Source: Chitinophagaceae bacterium (GTDB lineage Bacteria; Bacteroidota; Bacteroidia; Chitinophagales; Chitinophagaceae). From it: a DNA stretch of 64,000 nucleotides. Shown piece by piece: positions 36,751-45,089 of the stretch. The position numbers and the translations under genes were made by a program. The first letter of the stretch is position 1; each line of letters opens with the position of its first letter. The stretch spans positions 186,001-250,000 of the forward strand of contig JANPZZ010000009.1 in assembly GCA_024707305.1 (NCBI GenBank). Reading direction: 5' to 3'. The notes under the pieces were generated by a model. The model saw only the letters and a program-made list of their open reading frames with translations. It searched no databases and had not been told where the DNA came from.

Positions 36751-36942
36751 ATGGAAAGTTGGAAATTAAAACTGAAGGGGAACTGGAACGAAACGAAAGG
36801 AAAGATCAAACAGAAGTATGCAGACCTTACCGACGATGATCTGTTGTACACAGAAGGAAAAGACGATGAATTGCTGGGAAGGCTACAAAAGAAAACAGGT
36901 GAAACAAAAGAAAAATTGAAAGAGTGGATTGAGAAACTCTAA
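36751..36942 (+). CDS. CsbD-family small stress protein
   Basis: 63 residues, highly charged and helical: [20 protein letters not shown] ... [17 protein letters not shown], which matches the CsbD pattern. In Bacillus CsbD is a sigma-B-controlled general-stress protein; biochemical function is unknown. It is a single-gene unit with a very strong terminator and a 250-bp upstream spacer in which I see no other gene. Confidence 0.9.
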   Translation: MESWKLKLKGNWNETKGKIKQKYADLTDDDLLYTEGKDDELLGRLQKKTGETKEKLKEWIEKL

Positions 36943-36958
36943 GAAAATGATTTTCTAC

Positions 36959-36998
36959 AAAGAAGGCGCTATGAATTAAAACTCATAGCGCCTTCTTT
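36959..36998. terminator. strong terminator after the CsbD-family gene
   Basis: Perfect 16-bp stem AAAGAAGGCGCTATGA/TCATAGCGCCTTCTTT with an 8-nt loop. Confidence 0.85.
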
Positions 36999-37041
36999 GT
37001 TGTTGTTACTTTTCAACCATGATCGATGGTCGATGGTCGAA

Positions 37042-37528
37042 TCAATATCGCTTCTTTCCACTCAATTCCTTCCATTCCTTAAAAAACCTTTTCCGCATCC
37101 GGGTGCGGAAAATGCGTGAAAGGAATTTTTCGTTCGTGCAGCAGCGCGCCGATTTCGTTGTAGATAAATGCATCATCAAATTCGATGTCGGCGGCATGCT
37201 GGCGGGTGTTGGCAAAAACAACACGCTGCGGGCGCGCCCAGTAAATGGCACCCAGGCACATCGGGCAGGGTTCACAACTCGTGTACACATCACAACCGGA
37301 TAATTGCCAGGTCTGCAGATTTTTACAGGCATCACGTATTGCTATTACTTCTGCATGCGCGGTTGGGTCGTTGGTGGATGTAACCTGGTTATACCCTTCG
37401 CCCACAATTTTTCCGTCTTTTACAATCACACACCCAAAGGGGCCGCCCAGGCCGCCCTGCATGCCACGACGGGATAATTCGATCGCTTTGCCCAAAAACA
37501 CGCGATCCTGTTCAGAAATAGGGTTCAT
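37042..37528 (-). CDS. guaD: guanine deaminase-like nucleoside/base deaminase, one frameshift
   Basis: About 162 residues joined. Zinc deaminase motifs THAEVIAIRDAC (HAE) and CEPCPMCLGAIYWA (PCxxC). The stretch after it (YWARPQRVVFANTRQHAADI and GFDDAF-like EFDDAFIYNEI) resembles Bacillus GuaD rather than tRNA deaminase TadA. The frame breaks in the T6 run (plus-strand A 37081-37086); five give DAEKVFKEWKELSGKKRY, the expected C-terminal tail that packs on the active site. It would convert guanine to xanthine in purine salvage. Monocistronic. Confidence 0.85.
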
Positions 37529-37694
37529 TTTCAGTTGAATTTTAAAAAATAATGTGGATTAACCGCCAGTTCTCCACAGTTTATGCACCTATTGCGGTCC
37601 GTATATGAAGTTACTATTAATTTTAAGTCATCGCCTCAGAAATCACCGCTACAGGTGTACCTTTTCCGCCTGATTATTACCAAAATATCTAACT

Positions 37695-38192
37695 ATGAAA
37701 TGGGAAAAAGTTACCTCTACGATTGGTCAGTCAGCCTACACATTATGGAATAATGGCCGCAAACTCGTAACCCTGGTTTTCAATCCCAATTCAAATGCAG
37801 CGCGTGTAGAAACGGACGCAGATCGTCGCGTATTCCTGATACGCAAAGAAGGATTTCTGCGCAACAAAACGATTCTCCGAAACGAATATGGTGTGCGTGT
37901 TGGCTTTGTCGGCAAAGAAAACAACCGCCATTTTATTGAACTCGACAACCAGCGTTTCTTTTATGATGTTGACTCCGGCGACAACAAGCCATCACTTGCT
38001 ATTTACAGCGATGTAGAGCAGGAGAAACCACTGGCTGTTTGCGAACTGGATACACAGGAGAAAAACCTTTTGCAGGAGCTGAAGCCCAACAAATCGCTCA
38101 GCACGCAGGCACATTACAGTCTGCTGATGGCACTTTGCTGGTACCTGCTTCCGATTGTAAAAGATGATCGCATTACACTGAACATCGTTTAA
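37695..38192 (+). CDS. conserved hypothetical protein
   Basis: 165 residues, intact, no signal peptide or membrane segment. Beta-rich: ARVETDADRRVFLIRKEG ... ILRNEYGVRVGFVGKENN ... HFIELDNQRFFYDVD. The alternation of short basic strands somewhat recalls LURP/tubby-like barrels, but I cannot support that. It converges with the Mur ligase gene; its stop at 38190-38192 touches the proposed stop of that gene. Function unknown. Confidence 0.65.
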   Translation: MKWEKVTSTIGQSAYTLWNNGRKLVTLVFNPNSNAARVETDADRRVFLIRKEGFLRNKTILRNEYGVRVGFVGKENNRHFIELDNQRFFYDVDSGDNKPSLAIYSDVEQEKPLAVCELDTQEKNLLQELKPNKSLSTQAHYSLLMALCWYLLPIVKDDRITLNIV

Positions 38193-39566
38193 CCGGGCAA
38201 TTGCGCCCAACAGGCTGCTGCAAAAAGTTTCCAGGCTCGGGTCACGTGCACCCATCAACAACAGTACACAATCATCGCTGAGGTGAGGACGGACTTCGGT
38301 TATAAAATTATTCCGGTCGCTTACGAAATAAGCGTTTACATTCTTTTTCTTTAAGTCGTCAATCAAATCACCGGCACTGATATCTTTCACAGCAGTGCCA
38401 CCCGCGTAATAAATTTCACTCATCCAAATCTCATCACCGGGACGAAGCGCTTTGCTGATTTCTTCTACAAAATCGTTTCGTAAAAACCTCGTGGGGCCAT
38501 AGCCATGTGGCTGTAACCAGGCAATCAGTTTGGGTGCAATTGGCTGACAGGCGCGAATTGCCGCTGCACATTTCACAGGGTTATGTGCAAAATCATCAAT
38601 AAGCGTAACTCCACCCTTTCGTCCCAGTAATTGATTGCGACGATAAATTCCTTCATAATTAGCAAGCGCTTCAGATGATGTTGTTAGCGACACGCCCACA
38701 AAATGGGCGGCTGTAGCGGCGGCCACCGCATTCTCCATATTATGTTCGCCAACGAGGGGCATTTGAAATGTTGTGTCGTTAAGTGTAAACCGAATTTGCA
38801 TCCCCTGTTGATAGAAATTGCCAAAGCGAAAACCTGCTTCGTCTGTCTTGCCAAAATCGTTCGCCGCATTTATTGAAAGTGTCTTCGCAAGCGGGTGCGA
38901 CTGGTTCACGATAAAGTTGCGGCTGTTTTTCTGAAAAGTTGCAAACACTTCCATCAACACATCCAGTTCTTTATGATCCTTATCTACATTCAGCAACAGG
39001 CCCAGTTCAGATTTATATTGTACAATGGAGCCATCGCTTTCATCAGCTTCGATCACTAACCATTCTGATTTTCCTGTCCACGCGTTACCAATTAATCCTT
39101 TGCGGATGAGTCGTACCAGTCCTGCGCCAGTGATTACGCTTGCGTCAATTCCGGCATGTTGCAGAATATCGAACAGCATGGCGCTTGTAGTGCTTTTGCC
39201 GCTGGTGCCCCCAACAGCAATTGTCTTTTTGCTTGCAGCAATCAGTGCCAGTAATTCCGACCGGTGGATGACAGGAAGATTCTGTGCTTTTGCTTTTTGC
39301 ACTTCGGGCACTGTATCTTCAACTGCGGTGCTTACCACAATCAGGTCTGTTTGATCGGTGATGCCTTCTCCATTTTGTTCAAAACAAAGAATACCGGCCG
39401 CCTCCAGTTTTTCGCGGATGGCATTGGGTTCTCCTGCTTTAAAAAAGCGATCGCTGCCCGAAACTGTTTTTCCGATACCCTGCAGGTATTGCGCTATCGC
39501 GCTCATGCCGGCCCCGGCCACACCAATAAAAAAGGGACGTTGAAAATGTTGAATGGAAGAAATCAT
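38189..39566 (-). CDS. Mur ligase family protein (MurC/Mpl-like), probable frameshift at the C-terminus
   Basis: About 459 residues from ATG 39566 (MISSIQHFQRPFFIGVAGAG). Rossmann start GVAGAGMSAIAQYL, P-loop VGGTSGKSTTSAML, central motif VIEADESDGS and C-terminal domain with DDFAHNPVKCAAAI and MGARDPSLETF. This fits ligases that add L-Ala or recycled tripeptide to UDP-MurNAc; whether it is MurC or Mpl-like is not certain. As given, the frame runs to 37992, 200 bp into a convergent gene, with a tail that looks non-coding. One base fewer in the A5 run 38222-38226 would end the protein at 38189 (TFAAACWAQLPG), removing the overlap; I prefer that. Confidence 0.8.
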
Positions 39567-40078
39567 AATGCAAATAAAGTACTTTCTGAGGGAGGGAACA
39601 ATGTGTAAATAGGTAAATGTGGCAATGTGTAAATAGGTAAATGTGGCAATGTGGAAGTGTGGCAATGTGAAAATTTCTAAACCCATTGCTTTTGCTTTAG
39701 AAACTCCCGGTTGCTTTCATAACGCTAAGCCTGCCTCTGCGCACTCCGCGGGCCCTCGGCGCACTCTGCGTGAAAAATTGGGAAACATGCAAATGGGGAA
39801 TGTGAAAAACCTGAGGCGTGAGAATCGGCAAACGTGAAACGGCAAACGGCAAATTGTAGTGACGCGCTGCAGCGCGTCACTACAACAATTCGGTAACCCC
39901 TTACTGCAATTCAGGCTCTGTGTGCAAACATTTCACGTTTGCCGTTTCACGTTTGCCGATGCTCTCACGGTTCATCCTGCGTCTCCCGCAACTGATACAT
40001 CCCTTGGTTGACCGCCGCGCGGCGGCGTTTTAACATTGCAGACCATTAACCTACAACCTTACCATTAAAAAATTCAAA
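39567..40078. other. repeat-filled intergenic region upstream of the glycosyltransferase
   Basis: Contains a GGTAAATGTGGCAATG array (39600-39670), a segment reading CTCTGCGCACTCCGCGG and CACTCTGCGTGAAAAATTGG (39735-39782), TTTGCCG-type units in both orientations (39818-39855 and 39935-39960), the GTAGTGACGCGCTGCAGC palindrome (39857-39886) and a GC palindrome CCGCCGCGCGGCGG (40011-40024). No gene is seen. Confidence 0.7.
39857..39886. repeat. perfect palindrome, second copy of the 29.5-kb element
   Basis: GTAGTGACGCGCTG directly followed by its complement CAGCGCGTCACTAC, flanked by TT/AA. It is the same 28-bp palindrome that ends the tandem array at 29385-29535, here without tandem copies. 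Confidence 0.85.
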
Positions 40079-41464
40079 ATGAAAAGTAACATCGACGGTG
40101 TTGTTCCGTCACCCCTGCCGGCGAATGGACTGGCCGGAAAAAAAATCCTCTTTACCACCTTCCCCGCCGATGGCCATGTGAATCCCCTCACAGGTTTTGC
40201 CGTTCACCTGAAATGGCTGGGCTGTGATGTGCGTTGGTACACCAGCACCAAATACGAAGAAAAAATCACTGGCCTGGGTATTCAACATTATCCTTTTAAA
40301 AAAGCGCTTGATATTTCAAACATTGAAGAGCATTTCCCTGAAAGGAAAAACATCCATGGCAAGATTGCCAAAATGAAATACGATATCATCAATGCATTCG
40401 TATTACGCGGACCTGAATATTATGCCGATGTAATGGAGATTCAGCAAGAGTTTGAATTTGATGCAGTGGTGGCAGATTGCCTTTTCCCGGGTATTCCATT
40501 TATTACCGATAAAATGAATGTGCCGGTATTGTCAATGGGCATTGTACCGCTTACAGAATATTCACGCGACCTCCCTCCCACCGGATTGGGAATGATGCCC
40601 GACTACAGCTGGTTTGGAAAAGTTAAACAGGCAGGGCTTCGTTTTTTCTCCGATCGTGTTCTCTTCCGCGAACCGAACCGTGTGATGCACCAGATCCTTT
40701 CCAAATACGGAATCGACCATATGAATTCAAACATTTTTGATATCATCTGCAAAAAAGCAACACTGCTAGCACAAAGTGGTACACCTGGTTTTGAATATTA
40801 CAGAAGTGATATCAGCAAAAACGTCCGCTTTGTTGGTGCGCTGTTGCCTTTCCGTAAATCGACCAAAAAGGAAGCCTGGTTCGACCAGCGATTGAACCGG
40901 TATGACCATGTCATCATTGCCACGCAGGGAACGGTGGAGACAGATGTAAACAAACTTCTCGTTCCTACGCTGGAAGCGTTTAAAGACAGTGATGTTTTAC
41001 TGATTGTTACCACAGGGGGCAGCAAGACCAATGCGCTTCGTGAGAAATATCCACATGACAATATCATTATTGAAGATTTTATTGCTTTTGCCGACATCAT
41101 GCCTTATGCGGATGCCTATATCACCAATGGCGGTTATGGTGGTGTAATGCTGGGAATTGAATACCAGTTGCCGATGGTGGTGGCGGGTGTGCATGAAGGA
41201 AAAAATGAAATCAATGCCCGTATCGGTTATTTTAAACTGGGCATTAATCTGAATACTGAAAAACCAAAATCTGAAAAAATCCGCGAAGCGGTAAAGACCC
41301 TGTTGAAAGACAAACAGTACAAAGAGAACGTAACGGTGCTGCAGAAGGAGTTCAAGCTGTATGATCCCACTAATTTGTGTGCAGGATACCTGAAGGAGAT
41401 GCTGGAGAAAAGAGCGGCGCCTGTTCGGAAGATTGTGGTGAAGGAAGCGGAAACGATGTCGTAA
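40079..41464 (+). CDS. UDP-glycosyltransferase family protein (GT1/MGT-like)
   Basis: 461 residues, GT-B fold. N-terminal acceptor domain starts ILFTTFPADGHVNPLTGF, the classic UGT start with an acidic/His pair. The C-terminal nucleotide-sugar domain has IIATQGTVETDVNKLL (GS-like loop), EDFIAFADIMPYADAYI and TNGGYGGVMLGIEYQLPMVV, where Gly replaces the usual His of HGG. Such enzymes glycosylate lipids, macrolides, carotenoids or other small molecules. No biosynthetic cluster is adjacent, so the acceptor is unknown. Confidence 0.85.
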   Translation: MKSNIDGVVPSPLPANGLAGKKILFTTFPADGHVNPLTGFAVHLKWLGCDVRWYTSTKYEEKITGLGIQHYPFKKALDISNIEEHFPERKNIHGKIAKMKYDIINAFVLRGPEYYADVMEIQQEFEFDAVVADCLFPGIPFITDKMNVPVLSMGIVPLTEYSRDLPPTGLGMMPDYSWFGKVKQAGLRFFSDRVLFREPNRVMHQILSKYGIDHMNSNIFDIICKKATLLAQSGTPGFEYYRSDISKNVRFVGALLPFRKSTKKEAWFDQRLNRYDHVIIATQGTVETDVNKLLVPTLEAFKDSDVLLIVTTGGSKTNALREKYPHDNIIIEDFIAFADIMPYADAYITNGGYGGVMLGIEYQLPMVVAGVHEGKNEINARIGYFKLGINLNTEKPKSEKIREAVKTLLKDKQYKENVTVLQKEFKLYDPTNLCAGYLKEMLEKRAAPVRKIVVKEAETMS

Positions 41465-41467
41465 ACA

Positions 41468-42013
41468 TCATCTACCTAATTGATTCCGTTCTTCCTTATC
41501 GGCACGGAGCATTTCCCCGTAACCCATTTCACGTGCCAGTGCCGATACCGCCATCGCTATTCGCTTTACGCGGGTAGCTTCGGTTTTAGCTTCATCAATC
41601 CATTTGCTGAAGTAGCGTTGATGCGATCCCGGCAGTTGCTGAAAAAATGCTTCTGCCCGGGGTTCATCGGCTAAACATTCTAAAAAGACGGGATTAAATA
41701 CAAATTCAGACTTATCCTCCTGCAGGGAAAGTTTTACAGTTGCGCCCAATGGCTTGGCCAGTCCCTTGCGCATAGCTGCATTTACCGGCAGTATAAAACT
41801 TCCATCTCCCATTGGTATCAACGATACCATTTTGATCGGATGCTGATCCAGTTTTCCTTTTACTTTAAATGATTTGCGGTTACCAGGTTTCAACTTTGCG
41901 GCCTGTTCTTCTGGAACAGTCAGGTAAGTCCAACCGGTTTTATCGCCTTTCGCGCCAAACTTTTCAATGATGGAAGTAAAGGTTATCAAAATTGCAGCAC
42001 TTGTATTCAACAA
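41468..42013 (-). CDS. YdeI/OmpD-associated family protein with DUF1905 domain
   Basis: Up to 181 residues. N-terminal DUF1905 barrel (KGDKTGWTYLTVPEEQAAKL ... MVSLIPMGDGSFILPVNAAM) and C-terminal YdeI/OmdA helical part (LPGSHQRYFSKWIDEAKTEA ... RVKRIAMAVSALA). No ATG is available; TTG codons at 42013, 42010 and 41989 are possible starts, and the one at 41989 (ITFTSIIEKFGAKG) best fits the usual beginning. The function of the family is unknown. It lies right after the YciI-family gene, probably in one operon. Confidence 0.85.
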   Translation of the reverse strand: MLNTSAAILITFTSIIEKFGAKGDKTGWTYLTVPEEQAAKLKPGNRKSFKVKGKLDQHPIKMVSLIPMGDGSFILPVNAAMRKGLAKPLGATVKLSLQEDKSEFVFNPVFLECLADEPRAEAFFQQLPGSHQRYFSKWIDEAKTEATRVKRIAMAVSALAREMGYGEMLRADKEERNQLGR

Positions 42014-42301
42014 TTAAACATTTGCGATGCGGAATGGAAACACTTCAATTTTCTTCCACACGCCATTTAATATATAGGGTTCCTCATCCAACCATTTTTG
42101 CAAATCGGTTTCGGAGTCGAATTCAACTATCATGGTGGATCCTTTCATGTTTCCGTTTTCATCGAGCATGGCACCGCCGATGATGAAATTTCCGTTTTCT
42201 TTCAGCTTTTTTGCACCAACAAGATGATCAGGTCTTGTATTAAGGCGGCGTTCGAGGGCCAGTTCATCATTTCCGTCCCAGGCATGAATCAGGAATTGCA
42301 T
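42014..42301 (-). CDS. YciI-family protein
   Basis: 95 residues with the ferredoxin-like YciI fold: MQFLIHAWDGNDELALERRL ... RPDHLVGAKKLKENGNF (His-Asp-like pair) ... IVEFDSETDLQKWLDEEPY ... VWKKIEVFPFRIA. The family includes muconolactone-isomerase-like small enzymes; most members have no proven reaction. It is the first gene of a two-gene unit with the YdeI/DUF1905 gene. Confidence 0.9.
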   Translation of the reverse strand: MQFLIHAWDGNDELALERRLNTRPDHLVGAKKLKENGNFIIGGAMLDENGNMKGSTMIVEFDSETDLQKWLDEEPYILNGVWKKIEVFPFRIANV

Positions 42302-42449
42302 ATGATAGTTTTAAAGATGTAAATGGTAAAGTAGGTGTTTCCGTTTAGTTATTGGTTGTTTAAGTGTCTTCTTTTGTTGGTTTATTGTCTTATTTGACAG
42401 TTTCGTGCGTGTAGTTTGTTAAATACTCGAAATTATCAAATTCTAGTTG

Positions 42450-42457
42450 TATCTTTG
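42450..42457 (+). promoter_or_regulatory. candidate -7 promoter element for the RRM gene
   Basis: TATCTTTG fits TAnnTTTG and lies 131 bp upstream of the RRM start, predicting a leader of about 125 nt. The leader is AT-rich with a small hairpin (AGATG/CATCT). Long leaders are common in cold-regulated RNA-binding protein genes, but I can show no specific element. Confidence 0.45.
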
Positions 42458-42588
42458 CGAAGTCAATTTGAGATGTATAGCATCTTAGTAAGTGAACGAT
42501 TTATTCTGCTACGCAATTTCTGCTAATAGTTAGGTCTCTTTACGTGCTTTTTCTCAATTATTATTTATTTTTTATTTCAATCTTAGAA

Positions 42589-42879
42589 ATGAACATTTAC
42601 GTTTCGAATCTGAGCTTCAACGTACAGGATGAAGACTTAAGAGAATTTTTTGCTGAGTATGGCGAAGTTTCTTCAGCTAAAGTTATTACTGACAAATTCA
42701 CTAACCGTAGCCGTGGCTTTGGTTTTGTTGAAATGCCCGATGAAGAGGCTGGTCAGAAAGCGATCGCTGAACTCGATGGTGGTCTGGTTGAAGGTCGTGC
42801 AATCAAAGTAATGGTTGCTAAACCTCGTGAAGAAAGAAGCAACAGCAAGCCTTCTTTCGCTAGAAATAACCGTTGGTAA
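42589..42879 (+). CDS. RRM-domain RNA-binding protein (cold-shock type)
   Basis: 96 residues from ATG 42589 (MNIYVSNLSFNVQDEDLREF). One RNA-recognition motif with RNP2 IYVSNLSF and RNP1 RSRGFGFVEM, ending in a short basic tail (KPREERSNSKPSFARNNRW). Bacterial single-RRM proteins bind RNA, often rise in the cold and are abundant in cyanobacteria and Bacteroidetes. Highly regular codon use suggests strong expression. Followed by two hairpins. Confidence 0.93.
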   Translation: MNIYVSNLSFNVQDEDLREFFAEYGEVSSAKVITDKFTNRSRGFGFVEMPDEEAGQKAIAELDGGLVEGRAIKVMVAKPREERSNSKPSFARNNRW

Positions 42880-42909
42880 TAATAAATGGAGATTCATCTC
42901 CATTTATTA
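42880..42909 (+). terminator. hairpin just after the RRM gene
   Basis: Perfect 13-bp stem TAATAAATGGAGA/TCTCCATTTATTA with a TTCA loop that starts at the stop codon. No T-run follows, so it may stabilise the 3' end rather than terminate. Confidence 0.6.
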
Positions 42910-42956
42910 GCTGCGTTGAATTAAGAATTACATTCCGCATTAACGCATAAAAAAGA

Positions 42957-42981
42957 AAGCCTGTTTCATTGAAACAGGCTT
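42957..42981. terminator. bidirectional terminator between RRM and DsbA-like genes
   Basis: Perfect 11-bp stem AAGCCTGTTTC/GAAACAGGCTT with a 3-nt loop, A-run before and T-rich after, between convergent genes. Confidence 0.75.
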
Positions 42982-42998
42982 CTTTATTTATATTAAGT

Positions 42999-43586
42999 TC
43001 AATTTCGTCTTTCGCTTACGCGCGTTGGCGTGCGGGCGCTTTCTTTTTTCGTTTTCTTCAGCGCAGTTTCGATAGCTGCGCTCAGGTTGGCAAATGTTGG
43101 TTTGCCTACAAAACGTTCACCATTGATAAAGAATGCGGGAACTTCTTTTACACCCAGGTCGATACCATATTTAAGGTCGTCTTGCACCTGCCAGCCGTAC
43201 ACACCGTTTACCAGTTCATCGAGGAACTTCTTATTTTTTACACCGGCTTCCTTGCTGTGCAGTTTCAGGCTGGTTGTACCCAGGTTGCGGCGGTTGCTGA
43301 ATAATACGTTGTGCATCTCCCAGAATTTACCCTCCTGGGCAGCTGCGATGGCTGCCTCTCCAGCTTTCATCGCACGCTGGTGAATCATTGTAAGGGGGAA
43401 ATGGCGGAAATTCAGCCTGATTTTGCCTTCATATTCTTCCAGCAGCTGTTTTACCACTTCGTTAACCTTCGCACACTCCTCACTTTCATACTCGCCAAAT
43501 TCCATCAACGTAACGGGTGCGTCGGGGTTACCTACAAAAATGTCCTTCGGTTCAATGATCTCTTCGACCTCTTTTTTGAATGCCAT
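42999..43586 (-). CDS. DsbA-like thioredoxin-fold protein with a single active-site Cys
   Basis: 195 residues. Thioredoxin fold with DsbA-type helical insert: PVTLMEFGEYESEECAKVNE ... HFPLTMIHQRAMKAGEAAIA ... GVKEVPAFFINGERFVG (cis-Pro loop VPAFF). The usual CPYC is replaced by SEEC, so the nucleophilic first Cys is missing and only the second remains. No signal peptide, so it is likely cytosolic. It cannot act as a normal dithiol oxidase; a chaperone-like or glutathione-linked role is possible. The basic C-terminal tail (KKTKKESARTPTRVSERRN) is unusual. Confidence 0.8.
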   Translation of the reverse strand: MAFKKEVEEIIEPKDIFVGNPDAPVTLMEFGEYESEECAKVNEVVKQLLEEYEGKIRLNFRHFPLTMIHQRAMKAGEAAIAAAQEGKFWEMHNVLFSNRRNLGTTSLKLHSKEAGVKNKKFLDELVNGVYGWQVQDDLKYGIDLGVKEVPAFFINGERFVGKPTFANLSAAIETALKKTKKESARTPTRVSERRN

Positions 43587-44460
43587 AATTAAAATATCTC
43601 CTTTTTGACAGATGTCCGGTCCTTCGGATTGCGGATCGTCAGCATTTATAACAAAGCTCGTGCCTTTTAGTTGAGTAATCTCGATTCTGGCAAGCTTCGT
43701 GACGGCTGAAGGTAATGCTTTTTCCCTCCCGGCATATGTTTAAAAAAGCTAATTTTCCCACAAAGAGTTGACTGTAGCTGATTCTCAAGGCCTTATTACA
43801 TACAAATTTTGACAGGCGGCAAACAAAAGGGCAAATATGAAAATATGTAAATGTGGAAATATGTAAATGGAAATGTGTAAGTGTGGAAATGTGTAAATGG
43901 AAATATGTAAATGTGGAAATATGTAAATGTGGAAATTGGAGGAATTGTGAGGCGTGAGAATCGGCAAACGGCAAGGGCGGAATACCACTGCCAGCCTCAA
44001 CATGGCGCCGTAACAACGCAAATGACGCCTCCATATGGGATGGAAAGCTACGCGAATTTCACGTTTGCCGCTTGCCGCTTGCCGTTTGCCGTTTGCCGTT
44101 TGCCGCTTGCCGTTTGCCGCTTGCCGTTTGCCGCTTGCCGGTTCCCACGCCCCGTAGAAATTTTTCGCGTCGGAAATCTCCTTGGATATCCGGCTGAATT
44201 GGGATATAGCACGTTGATTCATTGACGCTTATATATCTTCCTGCTTCCATTGCGATACAGAATCTGAACAAAACCTGCCTTGTTACAGGATTTTCGCGTG
44301 CTTAGTTTTGTGTTATCTAACGGCGCTACAGCCACACACTCCACGATTTCCTGCCACGCGATTGCCCCACAAAGTTTTTACATCAACAACTCAATATAAA
44401 GTTGGTTACCAGCCCAGGCGATGGTTAACCTTAAATCATTAAAATTTAAAAAGTATAAAC
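43587..44460. other. long repeat-rich intergenic region
   Basis: About 870 bp. 43587-43835 is unique with no good frame. 43836-43940 is an array of AAATATGTAAATGTGGAAAT units. 43945-44040 contains GGCGTGAGAATCGGC and unique sequence. 44070-44145 is a TTTGCCG-type array of about 11 units. 44146-44460 is unique and must hold the promoter of the next gene. Frames crossing the arrays give repetitive peptides and are not coding. Confidence 0.65.
44070..44145. repeat. TTTGCCG/CTTGCCG tandem array
   Basis: About eleven direct 7-bp units, alternating GCCGTTT and GCCGCTT, the longest array of this family in the window. Confidence 0.8.
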
Positions 44461-44868
44461 ATGAAAAACGTAATCAAAAACGCTCGCTTCGCAGTCGTAG
44501 CACTGGTAGCCCTTTTTACGCTGGCGCTGAATTCAGCAGCTTTTGCAAACAATGAAAAAAAATCCAAGTGGTGTTGAAGTAAAATTCATCGGCAACCACA
44601 AAAACCAGCCTGTTCTTGAATTGCATTTCAACAATGCAACTGAAGGTGAATACACAATTGAAATCGTTGATGAATTCAATGTGTTGCTTTACAAAGATGT
44701 TGTAAAATCAAATGCGGGTGTTCGTCGCTTTATGCTGAATACTGAAGAGCTGGGTAATGTTGGTCTCGTTTCGAAATTACCGGAAAGAAAAGCAACAAAA
44801 CTTCAGTGTATGAAATCAACCGCAATGCGCGCGTGATTGAAGACCTGGTTGTAAATAAAGTGAAGTAA
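44461..44868 (+). CDS. secreted hypothetical protein, two frameshifts
   Basis: About 135 residues joined. Signal peptide from ATG 44461 (MKNVIKNARFAVVALVALFT then LALNSAAFA). Break one is in the A8 run 44555-44562; seven A give NNEKNPSGVEVKFIGNHK. Break two is in the T3 run 44769-44771; four T give VGLVFEITGKKSNKTSVYEI. The mature part is beta-strand-rich (VLELHFNNATEGEYTIEIVD then EFNVLLYKDVV) and resembles small periplasmic or surface beta-sandwich proteins of Bacteroidetes. I cannot name the family. Two terminator hairpins follow. Confidence 0.7.
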
Positions 44869-44892
44869 TTTTTAGGTCATCTGACCTAAAAA
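44869..44892 (+). terminator. hairpin at the 3' end of the secreted protein gene
   Basis: TTTTTAGGTCA pairs with TGACCTAAAAA immediately after the stop codon; tight loop. A stronger terminator follows at 44908. Confidence 0.55.
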
Positions 44893-44907
44893 AATGTGTG
44901 AATGATT

Positions 44908-44940
44908 AATAGCCCACTCCTTTGGAGTGGGCTATTTTGT
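44908..44940 (+). terminator. intrinsic terminator
   Basis: Perfect 13-bp stem AATAGCCCACTCC/GGAGTGGGCTATT with loop TTT, then TTGTTTT. Confidence 0.85.
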
Positions 44941-45089
44941 TTTATAGTTCGAATGTTATTGGGGAGATTTTATAGCAAAAGCATAGATATAAATTTCCAA
45001 ACGGGAGTCAATTTACATACTACGATAATACCTCCACCCGCCCTCCAGGTTGCTTTCACGTTTGCCAATTCTCACGCCCCAGGGTTGCC

